Shown here: one piece after another, positions 8,872 through 18,175 of the stretch
Layout: each line of letters starts with the position of its first letter
Position numbering within the stretch: position 1 is the stretch's first letter
Assembly: GCA_008012115.1 (NCBI GenBank)
Contig: SSEB01000003.1
Location: 496,001-560,000 of the forward strand
Direction of reading: 5' to 3'
From: Nevskiaceae bacterium
Lineage (GTDB): Bacteria; Pseudomonadota; Gammaproteobacteria; Nevskiales; Nevskiaceae
DNA: 64,000 bases
Position numbers and translations under genes: made by a program
Notes under the pieces: generated by a model
Databases searched by the model: none
Told to the model about the DNA's origin: nothing
The model's input: the letters and a program-made list of their open reading frames with translations, nothing else

Positions 8872-9992
8872 CGGGTGGTTTCCTTGCTCAGGTCGGCGAA
8901 TTTGACGACGCGCGTCTGCGGATGAACGTGTTCTTTGGCGCCGACCCAGCGGAAACACATCGTGCCGCGGTGATGGCCGGCGGTTTCCAGCCAGTTGGCG
9001 TGGCCGGGGTCGCGATGCGCGATCACCAGCGTCACGCCGCCGTCGGCATCGCGCCGGGCGGAGTGCTGGTTGTGGCAGATGCGATGGAAGCGGTAGTCCA
9101 GCGATTCCATCCACCAGTTGTTGATCTGCAGGTTCCAGAAGCGGCACTCGGGGATACGCGGCACGTGCACCACCAGCGCCTCGTCGTCGGCCAGTTGCCA
9201 GGCCGAGTGGTAGTAGAAGATGTTGGGATCGCCGCCGGCGGCGCGAAACGGCGCCTGGTCCTGCGGCGGCAGCGCATTGACGTGGGGCAGGAAGCCCTGT
9301 GCCCAGTTGGCGAACAGCGTCGCGGTGCCGTCGACGAAGCGCGCGGCGTTGGCCAGACCCTTGTGCAGGCGCTCGGCGTTGAGCGGTGCGGGCGAGGCGT
9401 CCCGCTGCAGGCGCTCGATGCGCAGCTGCGCCGGCCGCTCGACGGCGCGATCGAGAAAGGTCTGGCGCACGATCACCGCATTGCTCGCGGACTCGATGCG
9501 CAGCCAGTTTTTCTTCTTGCCCTCCTGCGCCGCCGGTTCGCGCTGGCTCAGCAGCACCTCGAAGCGGCCCTCGGCATCGAGGTGCAGATCCTGGCCGTCG
9601 ATGAAGCCGGTCGGCGTCAGCGTGCCGTCGGTTTCATAGCCGCCCTTCTGCGTGCCGATGGAGAGGTAGGACACGCTGCCGCGCGTGCCGCGGATCACGT
9701 AGTCGTGCGCGCCGCTGATGCGTGCGAAGGCGTAGAGATTGTCCGGGTTGTCGGCGCCGATCTTGCCGGTCTCGTGCGAGGGCAGGAAGAAGCCCGGGAA
9801 CTCCGGGTCGGCGAATTCCAGGTGCATCTCCAGGCCGATGCGCAGCAGGCGCGTCAGATAGCGCCAGCCTTCGGCGCGATCCACCTCGTCCGCCGCCGCC
9901 TCCGGGCGCAGCACCTGGCGGCCGGCGCGCTTGAGCGCGTCGCAGAAATCGTCCCACGCCTGTCCCGAGAGGACCTCGTCCCTGGCTGTCAT
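8868..9992 (-). CDS. DUF1214 domain-containing protein
   Basis: A 374-residue protein with no signal peptide. The C-terminal third carries the DUF1214 pattern: VVHVPRIPECRFWNLQINN, WMESLDYRFHRICHNQHSA, then VTLVIAHRDPGHANWLETAGH and MCFRWVGA. The function of this domain is not established; it is common in lipid- and steroid-catabolic clusters. I start it at the ATG at 9992, which follows GGAGG, not at the far upstream in-frame codon at 10169 that would reach into the repeat element. First gene of a minus-strand operon (DUF1214, sulfotransferase, SDR, EthD). Confidence 0.8.
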   Translation of the reverse strand: MTARDEVLSGQAWDDFCDALKRAGRQVLRPEAAADEVDRAEGWRYLTRLLRIGLEMHLEFADPEFPGFFLPSHETGKIGADNPDNLYAFARISGAHDYVIRGTRGSVSYLSIGTQKGGYETDGTLTPTGFIDGQDLHLDAEGRFEVLLSQREPAAQEGKKKNWLRIESASNAVIVRQTFLDRAVERPAQLRIERLQRDASPAPLNAERLHKGLANAARFVDGTATLFANWAQGFLPHVNALPPQDQAPFRAAGGDPNIFYYHSAWQLADDEALVVHVPRIPECRFWNLQINNWWMESLDYRFHRICHNQHSARRDADGGVTLVIAHRDPGHANWLETAGHHRGTMCFRWVGAKEHVHPQTRVVKFADLSKETTR

Positions 9993-10141
9993 CCGGTGCC
10001 CTCCGCACCCTGTCGCATGGCGGCGGTGCCGGCATGTCGTTCTCATGAAGGACTCGACAGTAGGCCGTCGACGTGGGGCGGGCTTCCCCTGTTTGCAGTA
10101 GTGGCGAAACGCGTTTTTCCGCAGCCAAAAGGGCGCGGAAA

Positions 10142-10259
10142 GCGCCACCCGCTCGACGTTTTTCGCCAATCCAGTAAGTTATATTAAATAATATAATTAA
10201 TTAATTATTATTTAAAATAAAACATTCTGTGCGTGATCAAGCCGCAGAGCGGGTGGCGC
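10142..10259 (+). repeat. Palindromic intergenic element, copy 2
   Basis: A 118-bp element filling the middle of the 339-base gap between the DUF1214 gene and the response regulator, both on the minus strand. The outer arms are perfect: GCGCCACCCGCT at 10142-10153 and AGCGGGTGGCGC at 10248-10259. The core is the most AT-rich of the six (TTATATTAAATAATATAATT region) and nearly self-complementary. This is the most diverged copy: the right box reads AAACATTCTGTGC instead of AACATTTTCCCCAGGC. Nothing else is visible in the gap. Confidence 0.8.
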
Positions 10260-10331
10260 GTCCGCGAGCGGTGCAGACGCCAAATGAAACGCCGGCAGCG
10301 TTGCCGGCGTGCTGCGGCGTTACGGCAGTGC

Positions 10332-11267
10332 TCAGGCGCGCCGCACCCAGGAGCGCAGCGAGCGGATGCGGTCGAGGAACTTGTTGGCGGGTGCGGCGGC
10401 GGGCTGCGGCTTCTGCTCCACCTCGTAGCGCTTGTGCAGCTCGGGGCTGTGCGCCAGGCGCTCGTGGTGCTTGAGCGCCGAGTTGACCGTGATCTTGGTC
10501 TGGTTCTCGTTCATCGGCTTGGTGATGAAGCGGTAGATCTGGCCCTGGTTGATCAGCTCGATGGCCTGGCCGGCGTCGGCACGGTCGGTGAGGATCACCG
10601 ACACCAGCTCGGGGTGATGCTGCTTGAGCGTGCCGATCAGGCTCACCACCGGATTGTCCTGCACGCGCGTGTCGGAGATCACCACGCCGATGCGCTCGCG
10701 CTCCATCAGGAACACCGCATCGTCCATGGTGGTGGCGCCGAACACACGGTAGTCGTCGCCGAGGATCGCCTGCACGCGCGGCGGAATCGCCGGATCGTCG
10801 TCCATCACCAGCACGCCCGGCGCCGGGCCCGCCGGCTTGGCCGGGGCGGTGCCGGCCGCGCTGCTGGCGGCCATGCTGGTGCGCGCCGCGGCCACGGCGC
10901 GCGAGACCGTCAGCGACAGATCCTCGTTGGACCAGGGCTTGTTGACGAAGCGGAAAATCTCGCCCTCGTTGATCGAGCCGATGATCGCGTTGAGGTCGGA
11001 GTAGCCGGTGAGCAGGATGCGCATGGCATGCGGATTGAGTTCGCGCGCGGCACGCAGCAGCTCAATGCCGGTCATGCCGGGCATGCGCTGGTCGCTGACG
11101 ATCACGTCCACCGGCTGCATCTTCAGCAGCTCCAGCGCTTTCTGTCCGCTCTCCGCAAAGAAGACTTCGTAGTGTCCGCGGAACAGCATGCGCATGGTGG
11201 TCAGGACGCGCGGCTCGTCGTCGACGAACAGCACGCGGGCCTTCGCAGGTTCTGCGTGGGGGTTCAT
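10332..11267 (-). CDS. Tandem-receiver response regulator (two REC domains, no output domain)
   Basis: A 311-residue protein made of two CheY-like receiver domains joined by an Ala/Pro-rich linker (about residues 130-150). The first has FVDDEP, the phospho-acceptor Asp in VSDQRMPGMTG, and VNKPW. The second has VMDDDP, VISDTRV and ITKPM, so both retain acidic pocket, acceptor Asp and Lys. There is no DNA-binding or enzymatic output domain, so it probably acts by protein contact or as a phosphate relay. The histidine kinase gene ends 25 bases upstream, giving a cognate pair. GGAGAG lies about eight bases before the ATG. Confidence 0.85.
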   Translation of the reverse strand: MNPHAEPAKARVLFVDDEPRVLTTMRMLFRGHYEVFFAESGQKALELLKMQPVDVIVSDQRMPGMTGIELLRAARELNPHAMRILLTGYSDLNAIIGSINEGEIFRFVNKPWSNEDLSLTVSRAVAAARTSMAASSAAGTAPAKPAGPAPGVLVMDDDPAIPPRVQAILGDDYRVFGATTMDDAVFLMERERIGVVISDTRVQDNPVVSLIGTLKQHHPELVSVILTDRADAGQAIELINQGQIYRFITKPMNENQTKITVNSALKHHERLAHSPELHKRYEVEQKPQPAAAPANKFLDRIRSLRSWVRRA

Positions 11268-11292
11268 TGCATCGCTCTCCTCAGGCGCTTTT

Positions 11293-13122
11293 TCAGGCTG
11301 CCGCCGTCGCCGGCGTGGGCACTGCGCTGTTGTCGGATATGTGTTTCTGGCGCAGCGGCAAGTGGATCACGAACTCGCTGCCGGCACCGGGTGCCGAGTG
11401 TACTTCAATGCGGCCGCCGTGTTCCTCGATGATGCGGTAGACGATCGACAGGCCCAGACCCGTGCCCTTGCCGACCGGCTTGGTGGTGAAGAACGGCTCG
11501 AAGATGTGGTTGCGCACGTCCTCGCTCATGCCGCAGCCGGTGTCGCGGATGCGGATGGCGACGCCGGCGGATTCGGTGGCGGTGCGGATGAACACCTGGC
11601 CCTCGCCCTCGATGGCCTGCGCGGCATTGGTGAACAGGTTGAGGAACACCTGGTTGATCTGCGACGGCGAGCATTCGATCTCCGGCAGCTCGCCGAACTC
11701 GCGCACCACCTCGACCCGGTGCTTGAGCTGGTTGTGCGCGATCTTGAGCGCGGACTCGATGCCGTCGTTGACCTTGAACAGGTCGGTGCGCGAGCGGTCG
11801 ACACGCGAGAAATCCTTGAGCGTCGACACCAGGTCGGCGATCTGCACCAGGCCGTGGTCGGTGTCCTGCAGCAGGCCGTCGAGATCGCCCATGACCTCGC
11901 CCGGGTTGACCGACTGGCGGCGCTCGTCGGCCTCGCCCAGGGCGGCGGCGACTTCCTCGTCGCTGGCGTTCTCCGAGGTCAGCAGGTTCAGCGCGCGATC
12001 CTGCGCGCTGCACAGGTCGCGGATGTCGGCCAGCGTCTTGCGCACGATCTCGGCGTTGCTGCGGGCATAGCCCAGCGGCGTGTTGATCTCGTGGGCGACG
12101 CCGGCCACCATCTGGCCCAGCGACGCCATCTTCTCGGACTGGATCAGCTGCGTCTGCGAGGCGCGCAGGTCCTTGAGCGCGGTGGAGAGGTCGCGGGTGC
12201 GGGCTTCGACCTGTTCCTCCAGGTGCTCGTTGGCGTGCGAGAGTTCGGCGTTGGCCTTGTCCAGTTCGCCGTAGCTGCGACGCAGGCGCAGACCCAGCCA
12301 GGCCAGCACCAGCAGCAGCACGGCGGCGTAGGCGGCGAGCAGGACGCGGTACTGGTTGGCGACGGCAACCTGTCCCTGATACCAGGCGGTGTAGGCCTGC
12401 TCGACGGCCTGCAGCTGCGGGCCGGTGGGACGGCCGATGAAGTCCTTGAGCTTGTCGACCAGGTCGGCCTTGTCGGTGAGGATTTCCTCGCCGACGCCGC
12501 TGAGGCTCTGCAGCGCGTCCTTGTAGGCCTGCGACTGGCTGTCGCCGAGCCGGGTGAGCCCGTCCAGCAGGTCGCGCACGGTCTGGGCATTGGTGGGCGT
12601 GGGCGTGACGCCGTTGCTGAGCAGCTCGGTCTTGATCTGCGTCAGCGTGTCGCGCACCTGCGCCTGCTGCGCTGGCGCGGTGGCCGCGACCAGGGCGTCG
12701 CTCAGGCCCTGTACTGCATCGAGATTGTTGACCAGGCGCTGGTTGAGCAGGGTGTTGCGCGCCTCGAAGTCGAAGCCCAGTTCGAACTTGGCCTCGATGG
12801 TGTCGAGGAAGGTGTCGAGCTTCTTGTCGAGGTCCGGCGTCAGGCCGCGCAATGCATGCGGTCCCTTGTCGATGGCGTCGAGATCGGTGCCGAGCTGCTG
12901 GGTGATCTTGGTGCGGTCCGCCGCCGAGTTGGCCAGCGAGCTGGCGCGCGTCTGCGTGAACATGCGGTTGAGTTCGATATCGAGATTGTCGATCGCGCGC
13001 AGGTCGGCGAGGCGCGTGCGATGCAGGTCGGCATCGACGCTCTGGGTCATCTTCAACAGGAAGGCCAGCACGCCGATGGCGATGCCGGCGGCCACGGCCG
13101 GCAGCAGTTGTCGCAGTTTCAT
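11293..13122 (-). CDS. Membrane-bound sensor histidine kinase
   Basis: A 609-residue kinase. A transmembrane helix at about 5-24 and a second near 257-278 ([19 protein letters not shown]) enclose a roughly 230-residue, almost entirely helical periplasmic sensor; this recalls the DAHL type of all-helical ligand domain, but I cannot confirm that. A coiled coil leads to the dimerisation domain with [15 protein letters not shown] (phospho-acceptor His344). The ATPase domain has [34 protein letters not shown]. It should autophosphorylate on an unknown periplasmic signal and pass phosphate to the adjacent tandem-receiver protein. Confidence 0.85.
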   Translation of the reverse strand: MKLRQLLPAVAAGIAIGVLAFLLKMTQSVDADLHRTRLADLRAIDNLDIELNRMFTQTRASSLANSAADRTKITQQLGTDLDAIDKGPHALRGLTPDLDKKLDTFLDTIEAKFELGFDFEARNTLLNQRLVNNLDAVQGLSDALVAATAPAQQAQVRDTLTQIKTELLSNGVTPTPTNAQTVRDLLDGLTRLGDSQSQAYKDALQSLSGVGEEILTDKADLVDKLKDFIGRPTGPQLQAVEQAYTAWYQGQVAVANQYRVLLAAYAAVLLLVLAWLGLRLRRSYGELDKANAELSHANEHLEEQVEARTRDLSTALKDLRASQTQLIQSEKMASLGQMVAGVAHEINTPLGYARSNAEIVRKTLADIRDLCSAQDRALNLLTSENASDEEVAAALGEADERRQSVNPGEVMGDLDGLLQDTDHGLVQIADLVSTLKDFSRVDRSRTDLFKVNDGIESALKIAHNQLKHRVEVVREFGELPEIECSPSQINQVFLNLFTNAAQAIEGEGQVFIRTATESAGVAIRIRDTGCGMSEDVRNHIFEPFFTTKPVGKGTGLGLSIVYRIIEEHGGRIEVHSAPGAGSEFVIHLPLRQKHISDNSAVPTPATAAA

Positions 13123-13335
13123 GTCCCTGATCTCCCCCTGGGCTACGCATATCGGGCGTTGCGGGAGGCGGCTCGGGTCCGCTCTGGTTTCCGGCAACAG
13201 TGCGGATTTAAGGCTGCGGCCGTCAAGCCCGCATCGTCTGTCTGGAGCAGATGGCCGGTTCTCAGCCAAACGGAGGATTCGGGCCGCACACGCCTGCGTT
13301 CAACTGCTGGCCAGACCGATGGAGCGAAACCGAAC

Positions 13336-13833
13336 ATGCAGAACGACAAGATCGAGCAGCGCCTGCGCGCCCTGGAAAGCGCGGAAGCCATCCGCAGCCT
13401 GAAGGCGCGTTACTTCTTCGCCTGCGACCGCAAGGACCCCGCGACCATGCGCGACTGCTTCGTCGACGGCCCCGTGCACATCGACTACGGCGTCATCGGC
13501 ACCTTCGACAACGCCGACACCCTGGTGCAGCTCTACACGCAGATGGCCTGCCATCCGCACATGGTCGAGATGCACCACGGCGCCAATCCGCAGATCGAGG
13601 TGATCGACGACACCCGCGCGCAGGGCACGTGGAGCCTGCACTACTGCCTGATCAACACGCAGCAGAACAGCTTCACCCAGCTGGGCGGCTACTACGAAGA
13701 CGAATACCGCCGCACGCCATCCGGCTGGAAAATCAGCCGCACGCGTTTCGTCGCGACCTCGACGCTGGCGCTGGATCTTTCCGCCGGCGACGCCAAGGTG
13801 TTGTTCGCCGGCAGCAAGCCGCCTGCGGCCTGA
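13336..13833 (+). CDS. SnoaL-like / nuclear transport factor 2 family protein
   Basis: A 165-residue protein of the cone-shaped NTF2/SnoaL-like fold. The N-terminal helix AEAIRSLKARYFFACDRKD is typical of the polyketide-cyclase/hydroxysteroid-isomerase-like subgroup, followed by CFVDGPVHIDYG and the strand GTWSLHYCLINTQ. Members are small dehydratases, isomerases or ligand-binding proteins; with steroid-type genes nearby, an isomerase role is possible but unproven. The ATG at 13336 opens directly into the first helix. The 180 bases after it hold no gene I can see and lead to the DUF1329-DUF1302 pair. Confidence 0.75.
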   Translation: MQNDKIEQRLRALESAEAIRSLKARYFFACDRKDPATMRDCFVDGPVHIDYGVIGTFDNADTLVQLYTQMACHPHMVEMHHGANPQIEVIDDTRAQGTWSLHYCLINTQQNSFTQLGGYYEDEYRRTPSGWKISRTRFVATSTLALDLSAGDAKVLFAGSKPPAA

Positions 13834-14014
13834 CGTGTGCTGCACTGCGGCTCCTCTGATCGGATGAGGCAGCGCGCGGCGCGCGGACGTTACAAGATCG
13901 CACCGCGACGGCGCGCTGCGCCGTCACCAGGATTCGAGGCAGGACCACCTGCCCGATGCGAGCCGGCGCCATACGGAATCGCCGGCGGCAGAACGATGCG
14001 ATCGGGGAGATTCG

Positions 14015-15388
14015 ATGCGTTTCATGACGACGGCGGGAGCCTGCGCGTTGCTCGCAGGCTGGGCGGCAATCATCCAGGGGGCCGAGGCCAAGGGCACGGC
14101 GGCCGAGGCGGCGCAGCTCGACGGCCCCAAGTACACCTGCACCGGCGCCGAGCGTGCCGGCAGCGCTGACGGGGTGGCCGCCTACACCGGCCAGTGGCTC
14201 GACAGCTGGCCGGGCATGAAGAGCGCCACCGGCTACGATCCCGGTCCTTACGCTGACGAGAAGCCGCTGTTCGTGATCACTGCGGACAACATGGCGCAGT
14301 ACGCGGCGCATCTCACCGCCGGCCAGAAGGAGCTGCTCAAGCGCTATCCCAAGACCTATCGCATGAAGGTCTATCCCAGTCATCGCGATTTCCGCATGCC
14401 GGACTGGGCCTGTCAGGTGGTGAAGAAGAATGCGGTGGAGGCCGAGGTGGTTCACGACGGTCTCGGCGTCAACGGCACCACCGGGGCGCATCCCTTCCCG
14501 TTTCCCAAGAACGGCACCGAGGCGATCTGGAACATCATCCTGCCGTACCGCGTGTGGAACGATGCCTGCATCGACGACATCGCCGATGTCTACGGCAACG
14601 GCAACATTGCCTGGGGCCGGCAGCGTTTCTCGACACTCAGCGTGTTCGCCAATCCCAAGGTGCGCGGTTCCACGCAGGGGCCGATCAACTCGTACTTCCT
14701 CAACGAGTCGCTGCTGCCGCCGCGCGACAAGGGCAGCATCGCCGTCGGCATCCAGCCCAACGATTTCTCCGCCGCCAGCACCCAGGCCTGGCAGTACATC
14801 CCCGGCACCCGCCGCGTACGCCAGGCGCCCGACGTCTGCTGCGACTACCCGGTGCCGCCGGCCGGCCTGCGCACCGTGGATGACGATTACATCTTCAACG
14901 GCCCGCCGCGCCGCTACACCTGGAAGCTGATCGGCAAGAAAGAGATCTACATCCCCTGGAACAACTTCCGCGTCAACGATCCGGCGGTGAAGTACAAGGA
15001 CCTGATCACACCCAACACGATCAATCCCGAGTACGTGCGTTACGAGCTGCATCGCGTCTGGGTGGTCGAGGCCGACCTGCGCGAGGGTTATCGGCACATC
15101 TACAAGAAGCGCGAGATCTACGCCGACGAGGACACCTGGCTGGCGGTCTGGGGCGACCAGTACGACAACCGCGACCAGCTGTGGCGCATCTCCTTCGTCA
15201 ACTATCGCTATGCGCCCAATGCCCAGGCCTACCATCGCGGCGCCAGCATCTACCACGACCTCAACACCGGCGGCTACGAGGCGGGCTACCTGGTGAACGA
15301 AGCCGGCGAGAACTGGTGGAAGATCAATGATCCGTCGCTGACGCCGGAGATGTTCAGTCCGAAGAGCGCGGCCATGGGTGGCCACTGA
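14015..15388 (+). CDS. DUF1329 domain-containing exported protein (first paralogue)
   Basis: A 457-residue exported protein with a signal peptide (cleavage near IIQGAEAKG). DUF1329 landmarks are WLDSWPGM, AYPSHRDF-type segment VYPSHRDFRMPDWAC, YIPGTRRVRQAPD, GLRTVDDDYIFNGPP, YELHRVWVVEA and WLVNEAG-like GYLVNEAGENWWK. DUF1329 proteins are periplasmic or outer-membrane-associated and nearly always pair with DUF1302 outer membrane proteins; the fold is related to LolA. The DUF1302 gene follows directly, so they are co-transcribed. A role in handling a hydrophobic substrate or lipid is inferred from context. It is closely similar to the protein at 42643-44022 and more distant from that at 59542-60900. 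Confidence 0.85.
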   Translation: MRFMTTAGACALLAGWAAIIQGAEAKGTAAEAAQLDGPKYTCTGAERAGSADGVAAYTGQWLDSWPGMKSATGYDPGPYADEKPLFVITADNMAQYAAHLTAGQKELLKRYPKTYRMKVYPSHRDFRMPDWACQVVKKNAVEAEVVHDGLGVNGTTGAHPFPFPKNGTEAIWNIILPYRVWNDACIDDIADVYGNGNIAWGRQRFSTLSVFANPKVRGSTQGPINSYFLNESLLPPRDKGSIAVGIQPNDFSAASTQAWQYIPGTRRVRQAPDVCCDYPVPPAGLRTVDDDYIFNGPPRRYTWKLIGKKEIYIPWNNFRVNDPAVKYKDLITPNTINPEYVRYELHRVWVVEADLREGYRHIYKKREIYADEDTWLAVWGDQYDNRDQLWRISFVNYRYAPNAQAYHRGASIYHDLNTGGYEAGYLVNEAGENWWKINDPSLTPEMFSPKSAAMGGH

Positions 15389-15432
15389 TGCGCCGTCACC
15401 GTGGGGACGGTGGCGTCAACCGGGGGAAGGGG

Positions 15433-17310
15433 ATGAGGCATTGGGGAAGAGGGCGGGGAAGCCGGCTGGCGCTGGGGGCGGCGCTGGCCGGTGTTTCCGC
15501 GATGGCGCAGGCCGGCGGCTCGCTCGAGCTGTGGGGCGTGAAGGCCGACTACGAACTGCAGGCGACCTATGCCGCGGCAATGCGCGTGGAGAAGCCGAGC
15601 GACGGCATCCTCAACGCGCCGGTCAGCGCCAAGCTGCCGATCCCGGATTTCCTCAAGCTGCCGGGCGGCATCAATTCCGACGATGGCGACCGCAACTTCA
15701 AGGCCGGCTCGCTGATCAACAACCGCGCTTCGCTGCTCGGCGAGGTGCTGTTCAAGCACGACGGCTACGGCGTGCTGCTGCGCGGTGACGCCTTCTACGA
15801 CAACGTCTATCACCGCTACAACGACAACGATTCGCCGGACACCACCAACAAGACCGGCCGCGTCGACGAGTTCACGCGACAGGCGCGCCACATCGACGGC
15901 GGCCGCGCCCGGCTGCTCGATGCCTACGCCTTCGGCACCTTCGATCTCGGCGATGCCATCGCCGTCAATCTGCGCGCCGGCCAGCAGGTGGTGGCCTGGG
16001 GCGAGAGCCTGTTCTTCTCCGGCATCTCGCTGGCGCAAGGCCCGGCGGACGGTTCCGCCGCCAACGTCCCGGGCGCGGATGTGAAAAGCATCCTGCTGCC
16101 GGTCAGCCAGATCAGTCTCACCGTCGGCCTCGGCGATGACTGGACACTGCTGGGCCAGTACAAGCTGGCGTACAAGGCCACCGAAGTGAACCCCGTGGGC
16201 GAGTACTACTCGGTGTCCGATGTGGTCGGGCCCGGCGCGCAGTTCGCCTACGGCATCAAGAACCCGTTCTATCTCGACACGCTGTCTGCCGCGCACCTGC
16301 CCAATGATCTGCTGCCGGCCTTGCAGACGGTGGCGGGGCTGCTCAACGTGCCGCCGTCGAGCATTCCCTCGACGCTGCCGGCCGGGCTCGCCAATCTGCC
16401 GCAGGCGCAGATTCCCACCACCGGGCAGGCGGCGCTGGGCGCGCCCAAGTACATCAACGTGCCGTACGCGGGCGAGATCAAGCCCAGCGCCCACGGCCAG
16501 TACGGACTGGGCGTGAAGTACCAGGTGACGCAGCAGACCGAGGTGGGGCTGTACCACCTGCGCTATCACAGCACGCTGCCGGCGCCGGTGTTCAGTTACG
16601 GCGGCGCGCCACTGACGCAGGCACAGGGTGCGATCCCGGCGATCACCACCACCGACATCGGCCTGAAATCGCCGACGAGCTACACCATCCATCACTTCGA
16701 CGGCATCCACATGACCGCGGCGAGTTTCTCCACCACGCTGCTCGGTGCCAGCGTCGCCGGCGAGCTGGTGTATCGCGACGGCATCGAGGCGCTGGTCGAT
16801 GTCAACGCCGGCGTGCTCGGCCCGATCCCGACGCCCACGCGCGCGCGCATGTCGCAGGCCGACCTCAACGCGATCTACCTGATCAACCCCGGTTACTTCT
16901 GGGACGGCATCACCCTGGTCGGCGATGTCGGCTACATCCACGTCAACGGCGTCGATCCGGTCAGTGGCCCCGACCCGGCGGTGACGTCGACCAAGCTGAG
17001 TTACTCGAAGAACGCCACGGCGGCGGCGATGCTGGCGACGATGGATATCCGCAACATCTTCCAGGGCTGGGATCTGTCGATCCCGCTGACCTTCCAGACG
17101 GTGATCAACGGACACTCCTCGCTGCTCGGCGGCTTCGGCAGCCTGGCCGGCAGGAACGATCGCCACGGCAGCCTCGGCGTCACCTTCACGCGCTATCAGC
17201 GCCTGTCGTTCAACCTCAGCTACAACGCCTACTTCGGTCCGGCGGATTACACCGACCGGCCGCTGGCGGACCGCGACAACGTGTCGGTCGCGATCAAGTA
17301 CGGATTCTGA
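15433..17310 (+). CDS. DUF1302 outer membrane protein (first copy)
   Basis: A 625-residue exported protein. The signal peptide ends at AMAQA before GGSLELWG. The body has the DUF1302 pattern: long alternating strands, SLINNRASLLGEVLFKHDGY, and VVAWGESLFFSG, and ends in the aromatic KYGF of an outer-membrane beta-barrel. DUF1302 proteins are probable outer membrane channels for hydrophobic compounds; that role is inference. An ATG overlapping the DUF1329 stop (15388) is in frame, but I prefer the ATG at 15433, which follows GGGGGAAGGGG and starts directly at the signal peptide. Confidence 0.8.
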   Translation: MRHWGRGRGSRLALGAALAGVSAMAQAGGSLELWGVKADYELQATYAAAMRVEKPSDGILNAPVSAKLPIPDFLKLPGGINSDDGDRNFKAGSLINNRASLLGEVLFKHDGYGVLLRGDAFYDNVYHRYNDNDSPDTTNKTGRVDEFTRQARHIDGGRARLLDAYAFGTFDLGDAIAVNLRAGQQVVAWGESLFFSGISLAQGPADGSAANVPGADVKSILLPVSQISLTVGLGDDWTLLGQYKLAYKATEVNPVGEYYSVSDVVGPGAQFAYGIKNPFYLDTLSAAHLPNDLLPALQTVAGLLNVPPSSIPSTLPAGLANLPQAQIPTTGQAALGAPKYINVPYAGEIKPSAHGQYGLGVKYQVTQQTEVGLYHLRYHSTLPAPVFSYGGAPLTQAQGAIPAITTTDIGLKSPTSYTIHHFDGIHMTAASFSTTLLGASVAGELVYRDGIEALVDVNAGVLGPIPTPTRARMSQADLNAIYLINPGYFWDGITLVGDVGYIHVNGVDPVSGPDPAVTSTKLSYSKNATAAAMLATMDIRNIFQGWDLSIPLTFQTVINGHSSLLGGFGSLAGRNDRHGSLGVTFTRYQRLSFNLSYNAYFGPADYTDRPLADRDNVSVAIKYGF

Positions 17311-17332
17311 GCGACGAAGCGTCCACAGCCCG

Positions 17333-17348
17333 CCATACGCCCGTATGG
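17333..17348. promoter_or_regulatory. Perfect inverted repeat upstream of crotonase gene
   Basis: CCATACG at 17333-17339 and CGTATGG at 17342-17348 form a perfect seven-base palindrome with a two-base spacer, 61 bases before the crotonase start. This is the size of a dimeric repressor site; no cognate regulator is evident. Confidence 0.35.
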
Positions 17349-17409
17349 TGACGCGGTGCGGCCCGCTTCCTAGAGTCGGGCGCCATCTCAGGTCGATGGA
17401 GTCAGGCTC

Positions 17410-18117
17410 ATGGAAAACCCGGTTGCCTACGCGTTCCAGGATGGCGTCGCCACCATCACGATGGATGATGGCAAGGCCAATGCGGTGTCCAGTGCGATGC
17501 AGGAGGCGTTGAACGCCGCGCTCGAAGAGGCGCTGGCCGACAAGGCGGTGGTGGTGCTGGGCGGCCGCGCGGGCACGTTCTGCGCCGGCTTTCACCTGCC
17601 GACCCTGATGGCCGGCGGACCGGATGCCGTGAAGATGCTCGCCGGCGGCTTCGAGCTGGCGCGTCGCATCCTGACGTTTCCCCGGCCGGTGGTCATCGCC
17701 TGCAGCGGCCACGCGCTGGCGATGGGCGCGTTCCTGCTGCTCAGCGGCGATTTCAGCGTCGGCGCGGCGGGCGCGTTCAAGATCGGCGCCAACGAAGTCG
17801 CCATCGGCCTGAGCATGCCCCATGCCGCCGTCGAGATCTGTCGCGCGCGCCTGGCGCCGGCGCACTTCCTGCGCGCGATGATGACGTCGGAAATCTATCG
17901 TCCCGAGGAGGCCGTGGCGGCGGGCTTTCTCGATCGCGTGGTGCCGGAGGCCGAGGTGCTGTCCGAGGCCCGGGCGGTGGCGGCGCGCTTTACCCAGCTC
18001 AACATGAATGCGTATCGCGAAACCAAGCAACGCGTGCGCGCGCCGTTGCTGGCGGCGCTGAACGGCGCCATGGAGGCGGACCAGGCCGTGTTCCGGCAGT
18101 TGTGCAAGGTCGCCTGA
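17410..18117 (+). CDS. Crotonase/enoyl-CoA hydratase family protein
   Basis: A 235-residue crotonase-fold protein: DDGKANAVSSAMQEAL, RAGTFCAGFHLP (oxyanion hole), SGHALAMGAFLLLSGD and ANEVAIGLSMP. Of the two catalytic glutamates of crotonase, only the second is matched (ANEV); the first position in GHALAMGAF holds no Glu. Hydratase activity is therefore uncertain, and an isomerase, thioesterase or other crotonase reaction is possible. It follows the DUF1329-DUF1302 pair after about 100 bases and ends at a strong bidirectional terminator. Confidence 0.8.
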   Translation: MENPVAYAFQDGVATITMDDGKANAVSSAMQEALNAALEEALADKAVVVLGGRAGTFCAGFHLPTLMAGGPDAVKMLAGGFELARRILTFPRPVVIACSGHALAMGAFLLLSGDFSVGAAGAFKIGANEVAIGLSMPHAAVEICRARLAPAHFLRAMMTSEIYRPEEAVAAGFLDRVVPEAEVLSEARAVAARFTQLNMNAYRETKQRVRAPLLAALNGAMEADQAVFRQLCKVA

Positions 18118-18136
18118 GGCGTGCGGCCTGACCGAC

Positions 18137-18165
18137 AAAAAAGCCGGCGACGCGCCGGCTTTTTT
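18137..18165. terminator. Bidirectional intrinsic terminator
   Basis: AAAAAAGCCGGCG at 18137-18149 and CGCCGGCTTTTTT at 18153-18165 form a perfect stem with a three-base loop and T-runs on both strands. It sits between the converging crotonase and YqhA-like genes and should stop transcription in both directions. Confidence 0.92.
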
Positions 18166-18175
18166 CGTGCAGGGC

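Noticed and set aside
15286..18138. A very long (950-codon) open frame on the minus strand
   Set aside because: It is antisense to the DUF1302 and crotonase genes, Arg/Gly/His-rich and without any recognisable domain; GC-rich codon bias opens such frames.
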